Of a stretch of DNA of 64,000 bases, positions 15,221 to 23,981 are shown piece after piece; within the stretch, counting starts at the first letter, position 1; every line of letters begins with the position of its first letter. The notes beneath the pieces are model-generated. The model made no database searches. It had not been told where the DNA came from and worked only from the letters and a program-made list of their open reading frames with translations. The position numbers were made by a program, and so were the translations under genes. Source of the DNA: Anaerolineaceae bacterium UBA5404. GTDB taxonomy: Bacteria; Chloroflexota; Anaerolineae; Anaerolineales; Anaerolineaceae. Location: assembly GCA_002409625.1 (NCBI GenBank), contig DHNY01000006.1:9759-73758 (forward strand), in the 5' to 3' direction.

Positions 15221-17773
15221 ATGAAAAAGAAAACACCATTAATCCTTGCTCTTTTAAGTTTGCTGTTGGTTTTTGTAACCGGTTTTCAAACCATGCCGGT
15301 CATCAGTCAGCCTCTATACGCTGCTGAGCACTCTCTAAAAGCCCAAACGATGGACCAAGCAGATTCGAGTGCGCCGTTTGAATTTGAGCTCATTGATCCG
15401 CAACGCGCCTGGCTTAGCCTGGAGGGCAGGCTTTACCTTAGTGAGAACCAAGGGCAAACCTGGAAGGATATCAGCCCAAAAATTGCTCTTGAAGCGCATA
15501 AAAAGGTTGCCATTCACCAGGATGGACAAGGCTTAATCCTTTCGGTAAGCCTTTATGACGAAACGGTTTTGGCAAAGGTCTTAAAAACAAAGACCTATGG
15601 CAAAGACTGGCAAGAAATTGAAAGCAATCTGCAATTTGTGCTTTTGGAAAACCACGCCGGACCCATCTCTGAGCTTTATATGCAGTGGATTAGCCCAGAT
15701 GAGGGCTGGCTGTTGGCAAAACGCGCCAGTGGGATCAACTTTAGTCAAGGGGTGCTTTTGCACACCAAAAACGGTGGCGTTCATTGGACGGCTATGCCAA
15801 GCCCAGCTGGAGAGCGCTTTGTTTTTATCGATTCCAAAATTGGTTTTATGTATAGCCCGGGTGAGACTAGCCAATTTTATTACACCACCAACGGAGGCAA
15901 GACCTGGCAGGATTATGTTTTACCAGGTGAGCCACTCGAACAGGGTGTGTTTAATATTAAATTGCCTGTAATGCTCAAAGAGGGTGGCTTACTGCTGCCG
16001 ATGGAGCTTCAATTTGAGGATGGAAGCCGGCAAGCAGGTTTTTATTATTCAGAAAATGTGTTGCCTGATTTTAGCCTGCAAGGAGCTTTCACACAGATTA
16101 AGCACACTGCTGATGAAGCCCAAAAGCGCTCGGCTAAGGAAGTTGAGATTGATTCCTTGCAACTTAACTTTGATTCGATCAGTTTTATAAATAAGTCCCA
16201 GGGATGGGCATTATTTGAAGGAGGCAACTGCCAAGAGGGTAAAGATGGGCTCGCCTGCCGTTACACCCGGGAACTAAAGTCTACCCAAAACGGTGGCAAA
16301 ACCTGGCAAGCCATTCCTCTGCCTTCGCAAAGCGCTTATCCTACGAGAAGTTTTAAACTGGAATCTGATTTCAATACTTTTAATGAAAATCAACTTCACA
16401 CCGGACAAGTGGGTATTTATCAAGGTCATTTCTTTGACGCATGTAACATCCCAACACTTGCCCAGCTGAGTAATTGGTTTAGTAATAGCCCTTATCGTGG
16501 TGTAAACCTCTATATTGGTGGGATTTCTCGCTTATGTTCCAACACCAGCCTAAACAAGGAATACATCACAGAGATTGCCCGCCAAGGCTGGCGATTGGTT
16601 CCCACCTGGGTTGGGCATCAGCCACCCTGCACGGGTTTTAAGCGTCTTTTCCCTTATGATGTCGATGAAGCTTACAATTATGGGGTTGATAATGCTAACC
16701 AGGCAAAAGCCCGCATGCAGGAATTTGGGCTTTTGGATAGTAACGGCAAAGGGGGCATCGTTTACCTGGATTTGGAATTCTTTAGCACCTCAAACACCGC
16801 TTGTGTAGCGGCCAGCAGAGCTTATGTGCGTGGCTGGACGACCCGGATGAATGAATTAGGCATCAAAGCCGGTTTGTATGCTTCTTCAAGTAACCTTAAT
16901 AAGGCAAGATTATTTGATATTTCACCTGCCGTTCCTGCGGTTTGGATTGCTGAATGGTCTTCTGACCCTGGTTACAACGCTTATGCATCGCCATATAATT
17001 TGCGACATTTACCCAATGGTTACTGGACTTCCCAACAGCGTTTAAGACAATACTCAGGTCCCAAAAAAGAGACCTGGGGTGGCGTAACGCTTAATATTGA
17101 CCCAAATGTGGCTGATGGCCCAGTAATGGCACTAAGCAATCTGCCACCTTCAAAACCGAATGTTTCAGCCTCTTTAAGCGGTGATATTGGCATTTCACCT
17201 TGGTACAAATCGCAAGTTAACGTGTTCATAAACGCCTATGATTATGGAAGTGGTATTAAGGCGGTTTATCGAAGAATTGATGACGGTGATTGGAAAGCCT
17301 ATCAACCTTTTGGGGTCAATGGGACTGGATTGGTAAAGGTGAGCTTTTACGCTATCAATAACGCTGGGCTTCAATCTGAGGTGAAAACAATCAGCTTTTA
17401 TGTGGACAATTTACCACCTTTGAATCCAAGGGTTAAAAGCCATGGGTGTAATGGGCTGGTTAATGGCATTCCCCAAGCCATCTGTAATGATGCCAATTTT
17501 GTGATGTCTGCGGGTTATGATGCCGGAATTGGCTTGCATCCTACCGAAACCTACCAATACTATTGGGGTACCAATCCCAATGGTGTTAATCAAAACACGA
17601 GTTCAAACCTTTTGCATTTTGATCCGAACCCCATTCCAAAAGGTGTGCCATATTATCTGCGAGTGCGCAGCCAGGATAAACATAATCGCTGGAGTGCATG
17701 GCAAACCATTTTTGTTTTGCATTATGACCCAGATTTTACCAATCTGCTGAGCTTTCCATACATGAGTAAATAG
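15221..17773 (+). CDS. Secreted protein with BNR-like repeats and DUF1906-like glycoside-hydrolase domain
   Basis: 850 residues from ATG 15221, chosen because a signal peptide begins there (KKK then a hydrophobic run to about residue 25); a TTG at 15137 would add 28 implausible residues. Residues about 50-380 hold BNR/Ycf48-like repeats with S-x-D-x-G-x-T-W style turns (TKNGGVHWTAM, TTNGGKTWQDY, TQNGGKTWQAI). Residues about 410-630 resemble the Rv2525c/DUF1906 glycoside-hydrolase-like family (VGIYQGHFFDACNIP, GGIVYLDLEFF, VWIAEWSS). The C-terminal 200 residues are beta-sandwich-like and end in SFPYMSK. It probably acts on the cell wall or extracellular glycans; substrate unknown. Confidence 0.75.
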   Translation: MKKKTPLILALLSLLLVFVTGFQTMPVISQPLYAAEHSLKAQTMDQADSSAPFEFELIDPQRAWLSLEGRLYLSENQGQTWKDISPKIALEAHKKVAIHQDGQGLILSVSLYDETVLAKVLKTKTYGKDWQEIESNLQFVLLENHAGPISELYMQWISPDEGWLLAKRASGINFSQGVLLHTKNGGVHWTAMPSPAGERFVFIDSKIGFMYSPGETSQFYYTTNGGKTWQDYVLPGEPLEQGVFNIKLPVMLKEGGLLLPMELQFEDGSRQAGFYYSENVLPDFSLQGAFTQIKHTADEAQKRSAKEVEIDSLQLNFDSISFINKSQGWALFEGGNCQEGKDGLACRYTRELKSTQNGGKTWQAIPLPSQSAYPTRSFKLESDFNTFNENQLHTGQVGIYQGHFFDACNIPTLAQLSNWFSNSPYRGVNLYIGGISRLCSNTSLNKEYITEIARQGWRLVPTWVGHQPPCTGFKRLFPYDVDEAYNYGVDNANQAKARMQEFGLLDSNGKGGIVYLDLEFFSTSNTACVAASRAYVRGWTTRMNELGIKAGLYASSSNLNKARLFDISPAVPAVWIAEWSSDPGYNAYASPYNLRHLPNGYWTSQQRLRQYSGPKKETWGGVTLNIDPNVADGPVMALSNLPPSKPNVSASLSGDIGISPWYKSQVNVFINAYDYGSGIKAVYRRIDDGDWKAYQPFGVNGTGLVKVSFYAINNAGLQSEVKTISFYVDNLPPLNPRVKSHGCNGLVNGIPQAICNDANFVMSAGYDAGIGLHPTETYQYYWGTNPNGVNQNTSSNLLHFDPNPIPKGVPYYLRVRSQDKHNRWSAWQTIFVLHYDPDFTNLLSFPYMSK

Positions 17774-17825
17774 CCAAACTGTTCAGCTTATGCTAAGATT
17801 AGCACGATTATTGGATGTGTGAGGC

Positions 17826-18737
17826 GTGGAAGTGGAAAGCAAGGTTCTGGAAACACAAAAGACAAAGAAAAAATTTAAATTGACTTGGCGTGATGTAAAA
17901 GACTATATCCTGGTACTTGCCGGCGCTTTACTTCAGGCTGTGGGAACCTGGCTCTTTACCCTGCCGGGATCCTTGGTGAGCGGTGGCGTTTTTGGTTTAG
18001 CGCAAATCATTTACTATCAATTCAACATTCCTGTTGGTTTGATTGCGTTGGTCTTTAACATCCCTTTGTTTGTTATAGGTTGGAAACATTTAGGCGGTTT
18101 TCGTTTTGCCATTCGCACCGTTATCGCCATTGTGGTTTCTTCGGTCTTAATTGACCTGCTCACAACGCTCCCGGCAACAAAAGGCATGCATCTCACTGAA
18201 TCAGCATTACTGAACACGTTATTTGGTGGTGTTTTGGTTGGTGTGGGTTTGGGCTTGGTCTACCTTGGGCGTGGCACGAGTGGGGGCACAGACATCATTG
18301 CCCGCATTTTGAACAAACGCTTTGGCACGTCGGTTTCAACCATTTATATGGTCACAGACACGATTAGTGTGTTTTTGGCAGGTATTCTGTTCGACTGGGA
18401 AAAAGCGCTTTATGGTCTTATTTTGATCTATGTTTCTGGAGTGGCAGTGGATATGACCCTGCAAGGTATTGATGTGGTGCGTCAGGCGATGATCGTAACC
18501 GAAAACTATGAAGCCGTTGCCAGTGCAATTGTAGAAGAACTGAATCGCAGCTCCACCATTATTCCCGCCAAGGGTGGCTACACCAAAGAAGAGCGCAACA
18601 TTTTGTTCTGCGTGGTGATGCGTTCAGAAGTGGCATTACTTAAAGAAATTGTGCAAAGGGCTGATCCCAAGGCTTTTATGGTTGTGGGTCATGCCAACGA
18701 AGCCCTTGGTGAAGGTTTTAACCCACTGGAAGACTAA
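17826..18737 (+). CDS. YitT family membrane protein (DUF161/DUF2179), first copy
   Basis: 303 residues with about five or six transmembrane segments (residues 28-215; FTLPGSLVSGGVFGLAQIIY, GVGLGLVYLGRGTSGGTDII) and a soluble C-terminal DUF2179 domain (STIIPAKGGYTKEERNILFC, ADPKAFMVVGHANEALGEGF). The family is common in bacteria, but its substrate is not established. The start is GTG 17826 (another GTG six bases on is possible). A paralogue follows after 21 bases. Confidence 0.88.
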   Translation: MEVESKVLETQKTKKKFKLTWRDVKDYILVLAGALLQAVGTWLFTLPGSLVSGGVFGLAQIIYYQFNIPVGLIALVFNIPLFVIGWKHLGGFRFAIRTVIAIVVSSVLIDLLTTLPATKGMHLTESALLNTLFGGVLVGVGLGLVYLGRGTSGGTDIIARILNKRFGTSVSTIYMVTDTISVFLAGILFDWEKALYGLILIYVSGVAVDMTLQGIDVVRQAMIVTENYEAVASAIVEELNRSSTIIPAKGGYTKEERNILFCVVMRSEVALLKEIVQRADPKAFMVVGHANEALGEGFNPLED

Positions 18738-18758
18738 AACCACTAAAATAGAGCCACG

Positions 18759-19652
18759 ATGAAAAAGAAATTCAACACATTTATCAAAAGCCTTGACCTG
18801 GGATGGGAGCTGGTAAAAGACTTACTCATCATCCTGGGTGGCGCGGCGGTTCAAGCGGTGGCATTGCGCTTGTTTTTAGTGCCAACCGACCTGGTGGTGG
18901 GTGGCGTAACTGGTGTGGCTCAAATACTGTACCATTTCATTCACACGCCTATTGGTTTGGTGACCTTATTAGGCAACATTCCCTTGTTTTTGATTGGCTG
19001 GCGATATTTGGGCGGTCCGCGCTTTGTCATTCGCACGATTTGGGCAATTGTGGCAACCTCATTGATTACTGACCTTTTGATAAAGTTTAGCGGGGTTGAT
19101 CCCATCTCCAGCGACATTTTGCTGAACACCCTTTTTGGTGGGGTGCTGTTTGGTGTGGGTATGGGAGTGGTTTACCTCGGCAAAGGCACCAGCGGGGGCA
19201 CAGACATTCTTGGGAAAGTGCTCAATAAACGTTGGGGTATGTCACTCTCAACCGCGTATATGATTACGGACGCCTTGGTCGTGATTGCTGCGGGTTTTGT
19301 GTGGGGTTGGGATAAAGCCCTGTATGCACTGGTGGTTATTTATTTGAGTGGCGTTGCGGTGGACACGGTTTCGCAAGGTGTGGGTGTTGTTCGCGTTGTG
19401 ATGATATTCACCAAGGAGCTTGAAGTGGTTAATCAGGCGATCATTACCAAGCTGGAGCGGGGAACAACCATTCTTAGCGCTAAAGGTGGCTATACTATGG
19501 AAGAACGACCGGTGCTTTATTGTGTTTTGGCGCGGTCTGAGGTTTCGCTTTTGAAAGCCATTGTGCATGAGGCTGATCCAGATGCTTTTTTGGTCATCGG
19601 TCATGCCAATGAAGCCCTCGGTTATGGTTTTAAGCCACTAAAAGACGGATAA
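18759..19652 (+). CDS. YitT family membrane protein (DUF161/DUF2179), second copy
   Basis: 297 residues, clearly homologous along its whole length to the preceding protein (shared LGRGTSGGTDI/LGKGTSGGTDI, GGYT-EER, GHANEALG). The two are a tandem duplication, likely co-transcribed, and may form a hetero-oligomer. No clear SD is seen before ATG 18759; TAAAAT lies 9 bases upstream. Confidence 0.88.
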   Translation: MKKKFNTFIKSLDLGWELVKDLLIILGGAAVQAVALRLFLVPTDLVVGGVTGVAQILYHFIHTPIGLVTLLGNIPLFLIGWRYLGGPRFVIRTIWAIVATSLITDLLIKFSGVDPISSDILLNTLFGGVLFGVGMGVVYLGKGTSGGTDILGKVLNKRWGMSLSTAYMITDALVVIAAGFVWGWDKALYALVVIYLSGVAVDTVSQGVGVVRVVMIFTKELEVVNQAIITKLERGTTILSAKGGYTMEERPVLYCVLARSEVSLLKAIVHEADPDAFLVIGHANEALGYGFKPLKDG

Positions 19653-19670
19653 ATTTAGGAGATTTTGTTG

Positions 19671-20189
19671 ATGAAGAAATTTGCACTTTTTTTAATTGCT
19701 CTTTTGCTTTTGCTTTCCGCGTGCGATACATTAAAAAATCCTGATGACGTGGATTCTGACAATGGAGCCAATTTACACACGCCGAATCCACAAGACATCG
19801 AAGGTGAGAACGGATTTATCAAGAAGCCGCCCTTAGACAGCCAGTTTTTCTTAAGGCTGAATGAAAAGGAAAACGAAGTTTATCTGCCGGGAAACATTGC
19901 CGTAAAACTGCTCAATATTTTGGACAGCCGATGCCCAGAAGATGTGCAATGCGTTCATGCCGGTTTTGTTGACGTGGTCTTGGAAATTGATTTTGTGGGT
20001 GAGGATCCTTTTGAGGAAACCCTTTCTTTAGGGGCCTCCCTGGGACCTGACCAGAAACGCTTCACCGTTTTTTCTGGCAACACTTACCTGACCCTTCAAT
20101 CGGTAGAACCTCTTCCGGACACGAATAACAATACCAAACCGGAAGATCAAACCGTCATCTTATCTGTAACAAGACACGCGCTTGAGTAA
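19671..20189 (+). CDS. Small lipoprotein
   Basis: 172 residues from ATG 19671, supported by TAGGAG 8 bases upstream (an in-frame TTG lies two codons earlier). The signal ends in lipobox LLLSAC. The mature part starts with an Asn/Asp-rich linker and continues as an all-beta domain with LNEKENEVYLPGN, SRCPEDVQCVHAG and a C-terminal strand. The CPxxxxCxxxG segment suggests a disulfide. No family assigned. It ends the run of YitT genes and is followed by a terminator. Confidence 0.7.
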   Translation: MKKFALFLIALLLLLSACDTLKNPDDVDSDNGANLHTPNPQDIEGENGFIKKPPLDSQFFLRLNEKENEVYLPGNIAVKLLNILDSRCPEDVQCVHAGFVDVVLEIDFVGEDPFEETLSLGASLGPDQKRFTVFSGNTYLTLQSVEPLPDTNNNTKPEDQTVILSVTRHALE

Positions 20190-20219
20190 GCTTTTGCAGT
20201 CTTAGGCAAAAAAAGCAAA

Positions 20220-20252
20220 ACAAGGTGTCAAAGCTGGCACCTTGTTTTATTT
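20220..20252 (+). terminator. Rho-independent terminator
   Basis: ACAAGGTGTC pairs with GGCACCTTGT (one G-T pair), followed by TTTTATTT. It ends the YitT-YitT-lipoprotein unit. Confidence 0.8.
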
Positions 20253-20302
20253 AATAGTCATTTGAAACAGCCGTGGTTTTACCCGGGCACTTAAATGATT
20301 GC

Positions 20303-20698
20303 TTAATCTCTTGCCAACGTATCAAGGGATTTGCCAAGCTTGAGTTCCATCTTTTCTTGAAGCGCGTCATCCGGTGTGCGCCCTTCAAAAGACTCCATAA
20401 AGACTGAAAGCATCATATTGCAGTCTGCAACCTCGTGGGCGATGTTTTCTTTGCGCTGGCGGTCAAAATTGCGCACCCAGCCATCTACGCGAGAGACGAT
20501 TTCATCCGCTTGCATACCCAAGCTGGCGAAATCAGAAAGTAATTGGCGTTCTTCTTCGTTGAGTTCGACTGGCGAAATAGCCAGATAGGCTTCTGCCAAC
20601 TCGCCAACTTCAGAGAGGTAAAAAAGCAGCGCATCTTTTTGCCCTGGCCAGGCTAATCCGCGGGCTTGGTAATAGTTTTTGATTGTTTTCGTTTCCAT
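20303..20698 (-). CDS. MazG-like nucleotide pyrophosphohydrolase
   Basis: 131 residues of the all-alpha NTP pyrophosphatase superfamily. The metal-binding helices are visible as LSEVGELAEAYLAI (near residue 28) and AHEVADCNMMLSVFME (near residue 89), the ExxE and ExxD pattern of MazG-like enzymes. Such enzymes hydrolyse non-canonical or excess NTPs to NMP and pyrophosphate. SD AGAGGA precedes the ATG. It is divergent from the YihY gene with 35 bases between them. Substrate unknown. Confidence 0.75.
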   Translation of the reverse strand: METKTIKNYYQARGLAWPGQKDALLFYLSEVGELAEAYLAISPVELNEEERQLLSDFASLGMQADEIVSRVDGWVRNFDRQRKENIAHEVADCNMMLSVFMESFEGRTPDDALQEKMELKLGKSLDTLARD

Positions 20699-20721
20699 AG
20701 GTCCTCTGCGCTATTTTATCT

Positions 20722-20727
20722 TATAAT
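20722..20727 (+). promoter_or_regulatory. -10 box of a likely leaderless promoter for the YihY gene
   Basis: A perfect TATAAT followed by six bases (CATAGC) and the ATG at 20734; no SD. Confidence 0.6.
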
Positions 20728-20733
20728 CATAGC

Positions 20734-21717
20734 ATGGCAAAATGGAAAGAAAAACTTGAGCGACTGGATAAAAGCTATAAAGATAAAAGCGCGCGTTTTA
20801 TGAAAAACCTAAAGCACTTTTATCACAAATTAAATAATAACTTGCGAGGCATACCCGGCATTGTTCGCCACGCATTCACAAACCTTGGCAACGCCCGTGG
20901 AGCAGAAGCTTCAGCGGCTTTGGCATATTATGGCTTATTCTCTATTTTTCCGGCATTGATTGCGGTGGTGACGATTGGCTCATTGTTCCTGGATATCAAT
21001 GTGGTTAGAACGGCTTTGTTTGACGCGGTTGGCGAGCTTTTTCCGGTGCCGGAGACGATTGCCTTTGTGGACGCGCAACTTGGCGCGGCGCTAAAAGTGC
21101 GTGGTGCCCTCACTGCCATCGCCACCATATCTCTCATTTGGTCTGCGAGCAATGTCATCGACAAGGTGGTCATCAATGTCAACCGGGCTTTCCCTTATGG
21201 CGACGGTTCCAACTTCTTGCGTAACCGTGGATTGGCATTGGTGGTAATAATCATTGTTTTGGTCTTGTTCCTTGCTTCGGTCAGCCTCAAGCCCTTATTC
21301 CAACTGCTACCGGCTTTTAGTTTTGCCATTCGGGGTGTGCCCTTTACCCAGACAAAACTGTGGGGCTGGGTGTCGCTGTTGATCCCCTTGATTCTCAAAT
21401 TTGCTATGTTTTACATCAGCTACACCTGGTTGCCAAACAGCAGAAAGATCCTAAAGCAGGCACGCGCCTGGGGAGCACTTGTAGCGGCACTTTTGTGGGA
21501 AGGGGTTACCAAATTCTTGTCTTGGGCAATTGCTAAAGGTTTTGCCAATTATGAGCTTTTGTATGGCTCATTGGCATCGGTGATGGTGCTCTTGTTTTGG
21601 TTATATTGGACGGGCTACATCCTGTTTTTGGGCGCGCACATCACCAACGCAGTAAACTATCATTACAAAAACAACATGGCGAGCAAAAAAGTGAACCTTG
21701 AAACGGAGACCGCGTAG
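20734..21717 (+). CDS. YihY/BrkB family inner membrane protein
   Basis: 327 residues. A charged N-terminal stretch of about 50 residues precedes a six-helix membrane domain with the family features AEASAALAYYGLFSIFPALI, GAVGELF-type region, TYLPNSRK-like TWLPNSRK and LLWEGVTKFLSWAIA. The family was once called RNase BN by mistake; its true role (membrane transport or envelope) is not settled. The ATG has a TATAAT six bases upstream and no SD. A GT2 gene follows two bases after the stop. Confidence 0.87.
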   Translation: MAKWKEKLERLDKSYKDKSARFMKNLKHFYHKLNNNLRGIPGIVRHAFTNLGNARGAEASAALAYYGLFSIFPALIAVVTIGSLFLDINVVRTALFDAVGELFPVPETIAFVDAQLGAALKVRGALTAIATISLIWSASNVIDKVVINVNRAFPYGDGSNFLRNRGLALVVIIIVLVLFLASVSLKPLFQLLPAFSFAIRGVPFTQTKLWGWVSLLIPLILKFAMFYISYTWLPNSRKILKQARAWGALVAALLWEGVTKFLSWAIAKGFANYELLYGSLASVMVLLFWLYWTGYILFLGAHITNAVNYHYKNNMASKKVNLETETA

Positions 21718-21719
21718 GC

Positions 21720-22589
21720 ATGACCAGGCTTTCAATCCTCATTCCAACTTTAAATTCTTGCGAGATGTTGAAGAACTGCTTAAGGTCAATCGTAGGTTTT
21801 GCCCCGCCGATGAGCTATGAAATCATCATTGCTGACAATGGTTCTACTGATGGCACGCTTGAATTTCTCTCACAAGACTATCCGCATCTGACCCTGATTA
21901 AATTTGACAAAAACGAAGGCTTTGCCAAGCCGGTTAATAAGCTTTTGAATGCGGCACAGGGCGATTATTTAGTCTTGCTTAATCCAGACACTTTGCTGAT
22001 TGAGGACGTTTTTAGTCCGCAATTGGATTGGCTGGATGAACATGATGAGGTTGGAATTAGCATCCCCAAGGTGCTTAATGCGGATGGCAGTTTTCAAGCC
22101 CAATGCAAGCGGGGTGATGCCAGACCAGCTGCGGTGTTTGGTTATTTCTTAAAGCTTGGGAAACTTTTTCCAGAAAATCGGGCTTTGAACAGCTATTTGA
22201 TGTCCTGGCTGGATGAGGATGAAATTGCCGAGGTTGATGCGGTTTCTGGCTCCTGCATGATTATCCGGCGTGCGTGTTGGGAAGCTGTGGGCGATTTTGA
22301 CGAGACCTTTTTTGCCTATCAAGAGGATAGCGACTATTGCATTCGTGCCCGTCAAAAGGGCTGGAAAGTGATGTATTTACCGATAAGCTCTATCATTCAC
22401 TTTGGTGGGCAGGGCGGTTCCAAGGCGCGACCTTTCAAGTCGATTTGGGAATGGCATCGTTCATACTATGTGTTATATCGCAAACATTTTGCCAAGGATC
22501 GCTTCTTTTTGTTCAACTGGTTTTATTATGCTGTTATGGCGGTGAAGTTGCTCTTATCTTTGTTTGTAAATCTCTTCCGTAAGAAATAA
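21720..22589 (+). CDS. Glycosyltransferase family 2
   Basis: 289 residues. The GT-A fold is evident: LSILIPTLNSCEMLKNCLRS at the N-terminus, IIADNGSTDGTLEFL, LLNPDTLL as the metal-binding acidic motif (residues 81-88), GSCMIIRRACWEAVGDFDE and EDSDYC. A C-terminal hydrophobic segment (YAVMAVKLLLSLFVNLF) anchors it in the membrane. It resembles rhamnosyltransferase-like enzymes, but donor and acceptor cannot be told. Its start follows the YihY stop by two bases, so the two are coupled. Confidence 0.88.
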   Translation: MTRLSILIPTLNSCEMLKNCLRSIVGFAPPMSYEIIIADNGSTDGTLEFLSQDYPHLTLIKFDKNEGFAKPVNKLLNAAQGDYLVLLNPDTLLIEDVFSPQLDWLDEHDEVGISIPKVLNADGSFQAQCKRGDARPAAVFGYFLKLGKLFPENRALNSYLMSWLDEDEIAEVDAVSGSCMIIRRACWEAVGDFDETFFAYQEDSDYCIRARQKGWKVMYLPISSIIHFGGQGGSKARPFKSIWEWHRSYYVLYRKHFAKDRFFLFNWFYYAVMAVKLLLSLFVNLFRKK

Positions 22590-22625
22590 AAGGCTAAATC
22601 TTTATAAAGCAATTTTGGGTATAAA

Positions 22626-22655
22626 AAAAGCCAGCGTTTTTAATGCTGGCTTTTA
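22626..22655. terminator. Bidirectional terminator
   Basis: AAAAGCCAGC pairs with GCTGGCTTTT around a 9-base loop, with A run before and T run after. It serves the GT2 gene (+) and the converging alcohol dehydrogenase gene (-). Confidence 0.85.
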
Positions 22656-22673
22656 TGGTCTTTGAGGCAGAAC

Positions 22674-23840
22674 CTAACGGCTGAGCTTTAAGATGTTTGC
22701 CGCATCGGATCCATGGATGTCCATGTTCTCGCCCAGCGCCCAGCCACGTTCGTCAAAGCGTTTTTGGATGGCTTCGGCGGCTTCGTCTGGGTCGATGCCA
22801 TAAGCGGTTAGGGTGGTGGGCATGCCCAAAGCGTTGAACCAGCTAGCCAAAGAGTCAATGGTAGCGTCGATGAGTGCCTCGCGGTCATCCGAGATAAGCC
22901 CAAAAACGCGCATGCCAAGCTGAACCAGTTTGTCGCCTTTTTGCTCACGTTTGTACCAAAGCAGCCAAGGCAAAACAACTGCCAAAGATTCCGCATGCGC
23001 CAAACCATAAAGCGCGGTGAGCTCGTGGCCAATCATATGGGTTGCCCAGTCCTGAGGCACACCGCGACCGATGAGCGTGTTGAGTCCCAGGGAAGCCGCC
23101 CACATAAAGTTGGCGCGGGCTTCATAATCGGGTGGGTCCATAAGCATCGCGCGAGGGGCAACTTCTACCAGGGATTGAAGCAGAGATTCTGAAAGTCTGT
23201 CCTGGACCACAGCGCCAATGGGATAGGTGAGGTATTGTTCAATGATGTGCATAAACGTGTCTACCAAACCGTTGCGCACTTGCTTTTCGGGCAGGCTGTA
23301 AGACACTTCGGGGTCGAGCACGGAGAATTGCGGGAAAACTTTCTCATGTTTGATGGAGAGTTTTTCCTCGGTTTTACGTCGCGAAATGACCAGGTTGTAG
23401 TTCATTTCGCTGCCTGTACCGGGCAAGGTAAGCACCGCGCCAAAAGGAACAGCTTGGTTCAGATCCTGGGCAACGGCAGTGCTGATGAGATCCCAGGGTT
23501 CGCCTTGGGTGAATGGAGCCGCCAGGGCGATGAATTTGGTGCCATCAATTACCGAACCACCGCCAACAGCCAGCAAGAAGCTAACGCCTTCATCGCGCAC
23601 AATTTTAACGGCTTTCATTAGCGTGTCGTAATCAGGGTTGGCTTCAATGCCGCCAAACTCGATCACGGTGTAGCCATCCAGCGCCTGCATGACTTGTTCA
23701 TACACACCATTTTTCTTAATCGATCCCCCACCATAAAGCATAAGCACCTTGGCGTCTTTGGGAATATGACGTGAAATTTTGGATATCACCCCTTTGCCGA
23801 AGAGGATTCGGGTGGGATTGTAATAGCTAAAGTTGTTCAT
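22674..23840 (-). CDS. Iron-containing alcohol dehydrogenase, YqhD/BdhA-like
   Basis: 388 residues from ATG 23840; a GTG two codons upstream abuts the SD (AAGGAG) and is rejected. N-terminal NAD(P)-binding domain: VLMLYGGGSIKKNGVYE, LLAVGGGSVIDGTKFIAL. C-terminal metal domain: DTFMHIIEQY and MIGHELTALYGLAHAESL supply the Asp and three His ligands of group III Fe/Zn dehydrogenases. The GG-S-KKNG motif is typical of the NADPH-dependent YqhD/butanol dehydrogenase branch, which reduces aldehydes. It stands alone. Confidence 0.9.
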   Translation of the reverse strand: MNNFSYYNPTRILFGKGVISKISRHIPKDAKVLMLYGGGSIKKNGVYEQVMQALDGYTVIEFGGIEANPDYDTLMKAVKIVRDEGVSFLLAVGGGSVIDGTKFIALAAPFTQGEPWDLISTAVAQDLNQAVPFGAVLTLPGTGSEMNYNLVISRRKTEEKLSIKHEKVFPQFSVLDPEVSYSLPEKQVRNGLVDTFMHIIEQYLTYPIGAVVQDRLSESLLQSLVEVAPRAMLMDPPDYEARANFMWAASLGLNTLIGRGVPQDWATHMIGHELTALYGLAHAESLAVVLPWLLWYKREQKGDKLVQLGMRVFGLISDDREALIDATIDSLASWFNALGMPTTLTAYGIDPDEAAEAIQKRFDERGWALGENMDIHGSDAANILKLSR

Positions 23841-23935
23841 AATCACTCCTTTTTAGGGTCTTGTTCAATTTGATAATATCAAAAAAGTCTGTTTCTTTCA
23901 AAACCACCTTATAACTTAGTGGGTCTTTAAAAGAA

Positions 23936-23961
23936 ATGGAGCCCTGCTATAAGGGCTCCAT
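23936..23961 (-). terminator. Terminator of the 1384-residue surface protein gene
   Basis: A perfect 10-bp inverted repeat (ATGGAGCCCT with AGGGCTCCAT, loop GCTATA), followed on the minus strand by TTTCTTTT. Confidence 0.7.
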
Positions 23962-23981
23962 AAAGCACGTTTCAATTAGGT

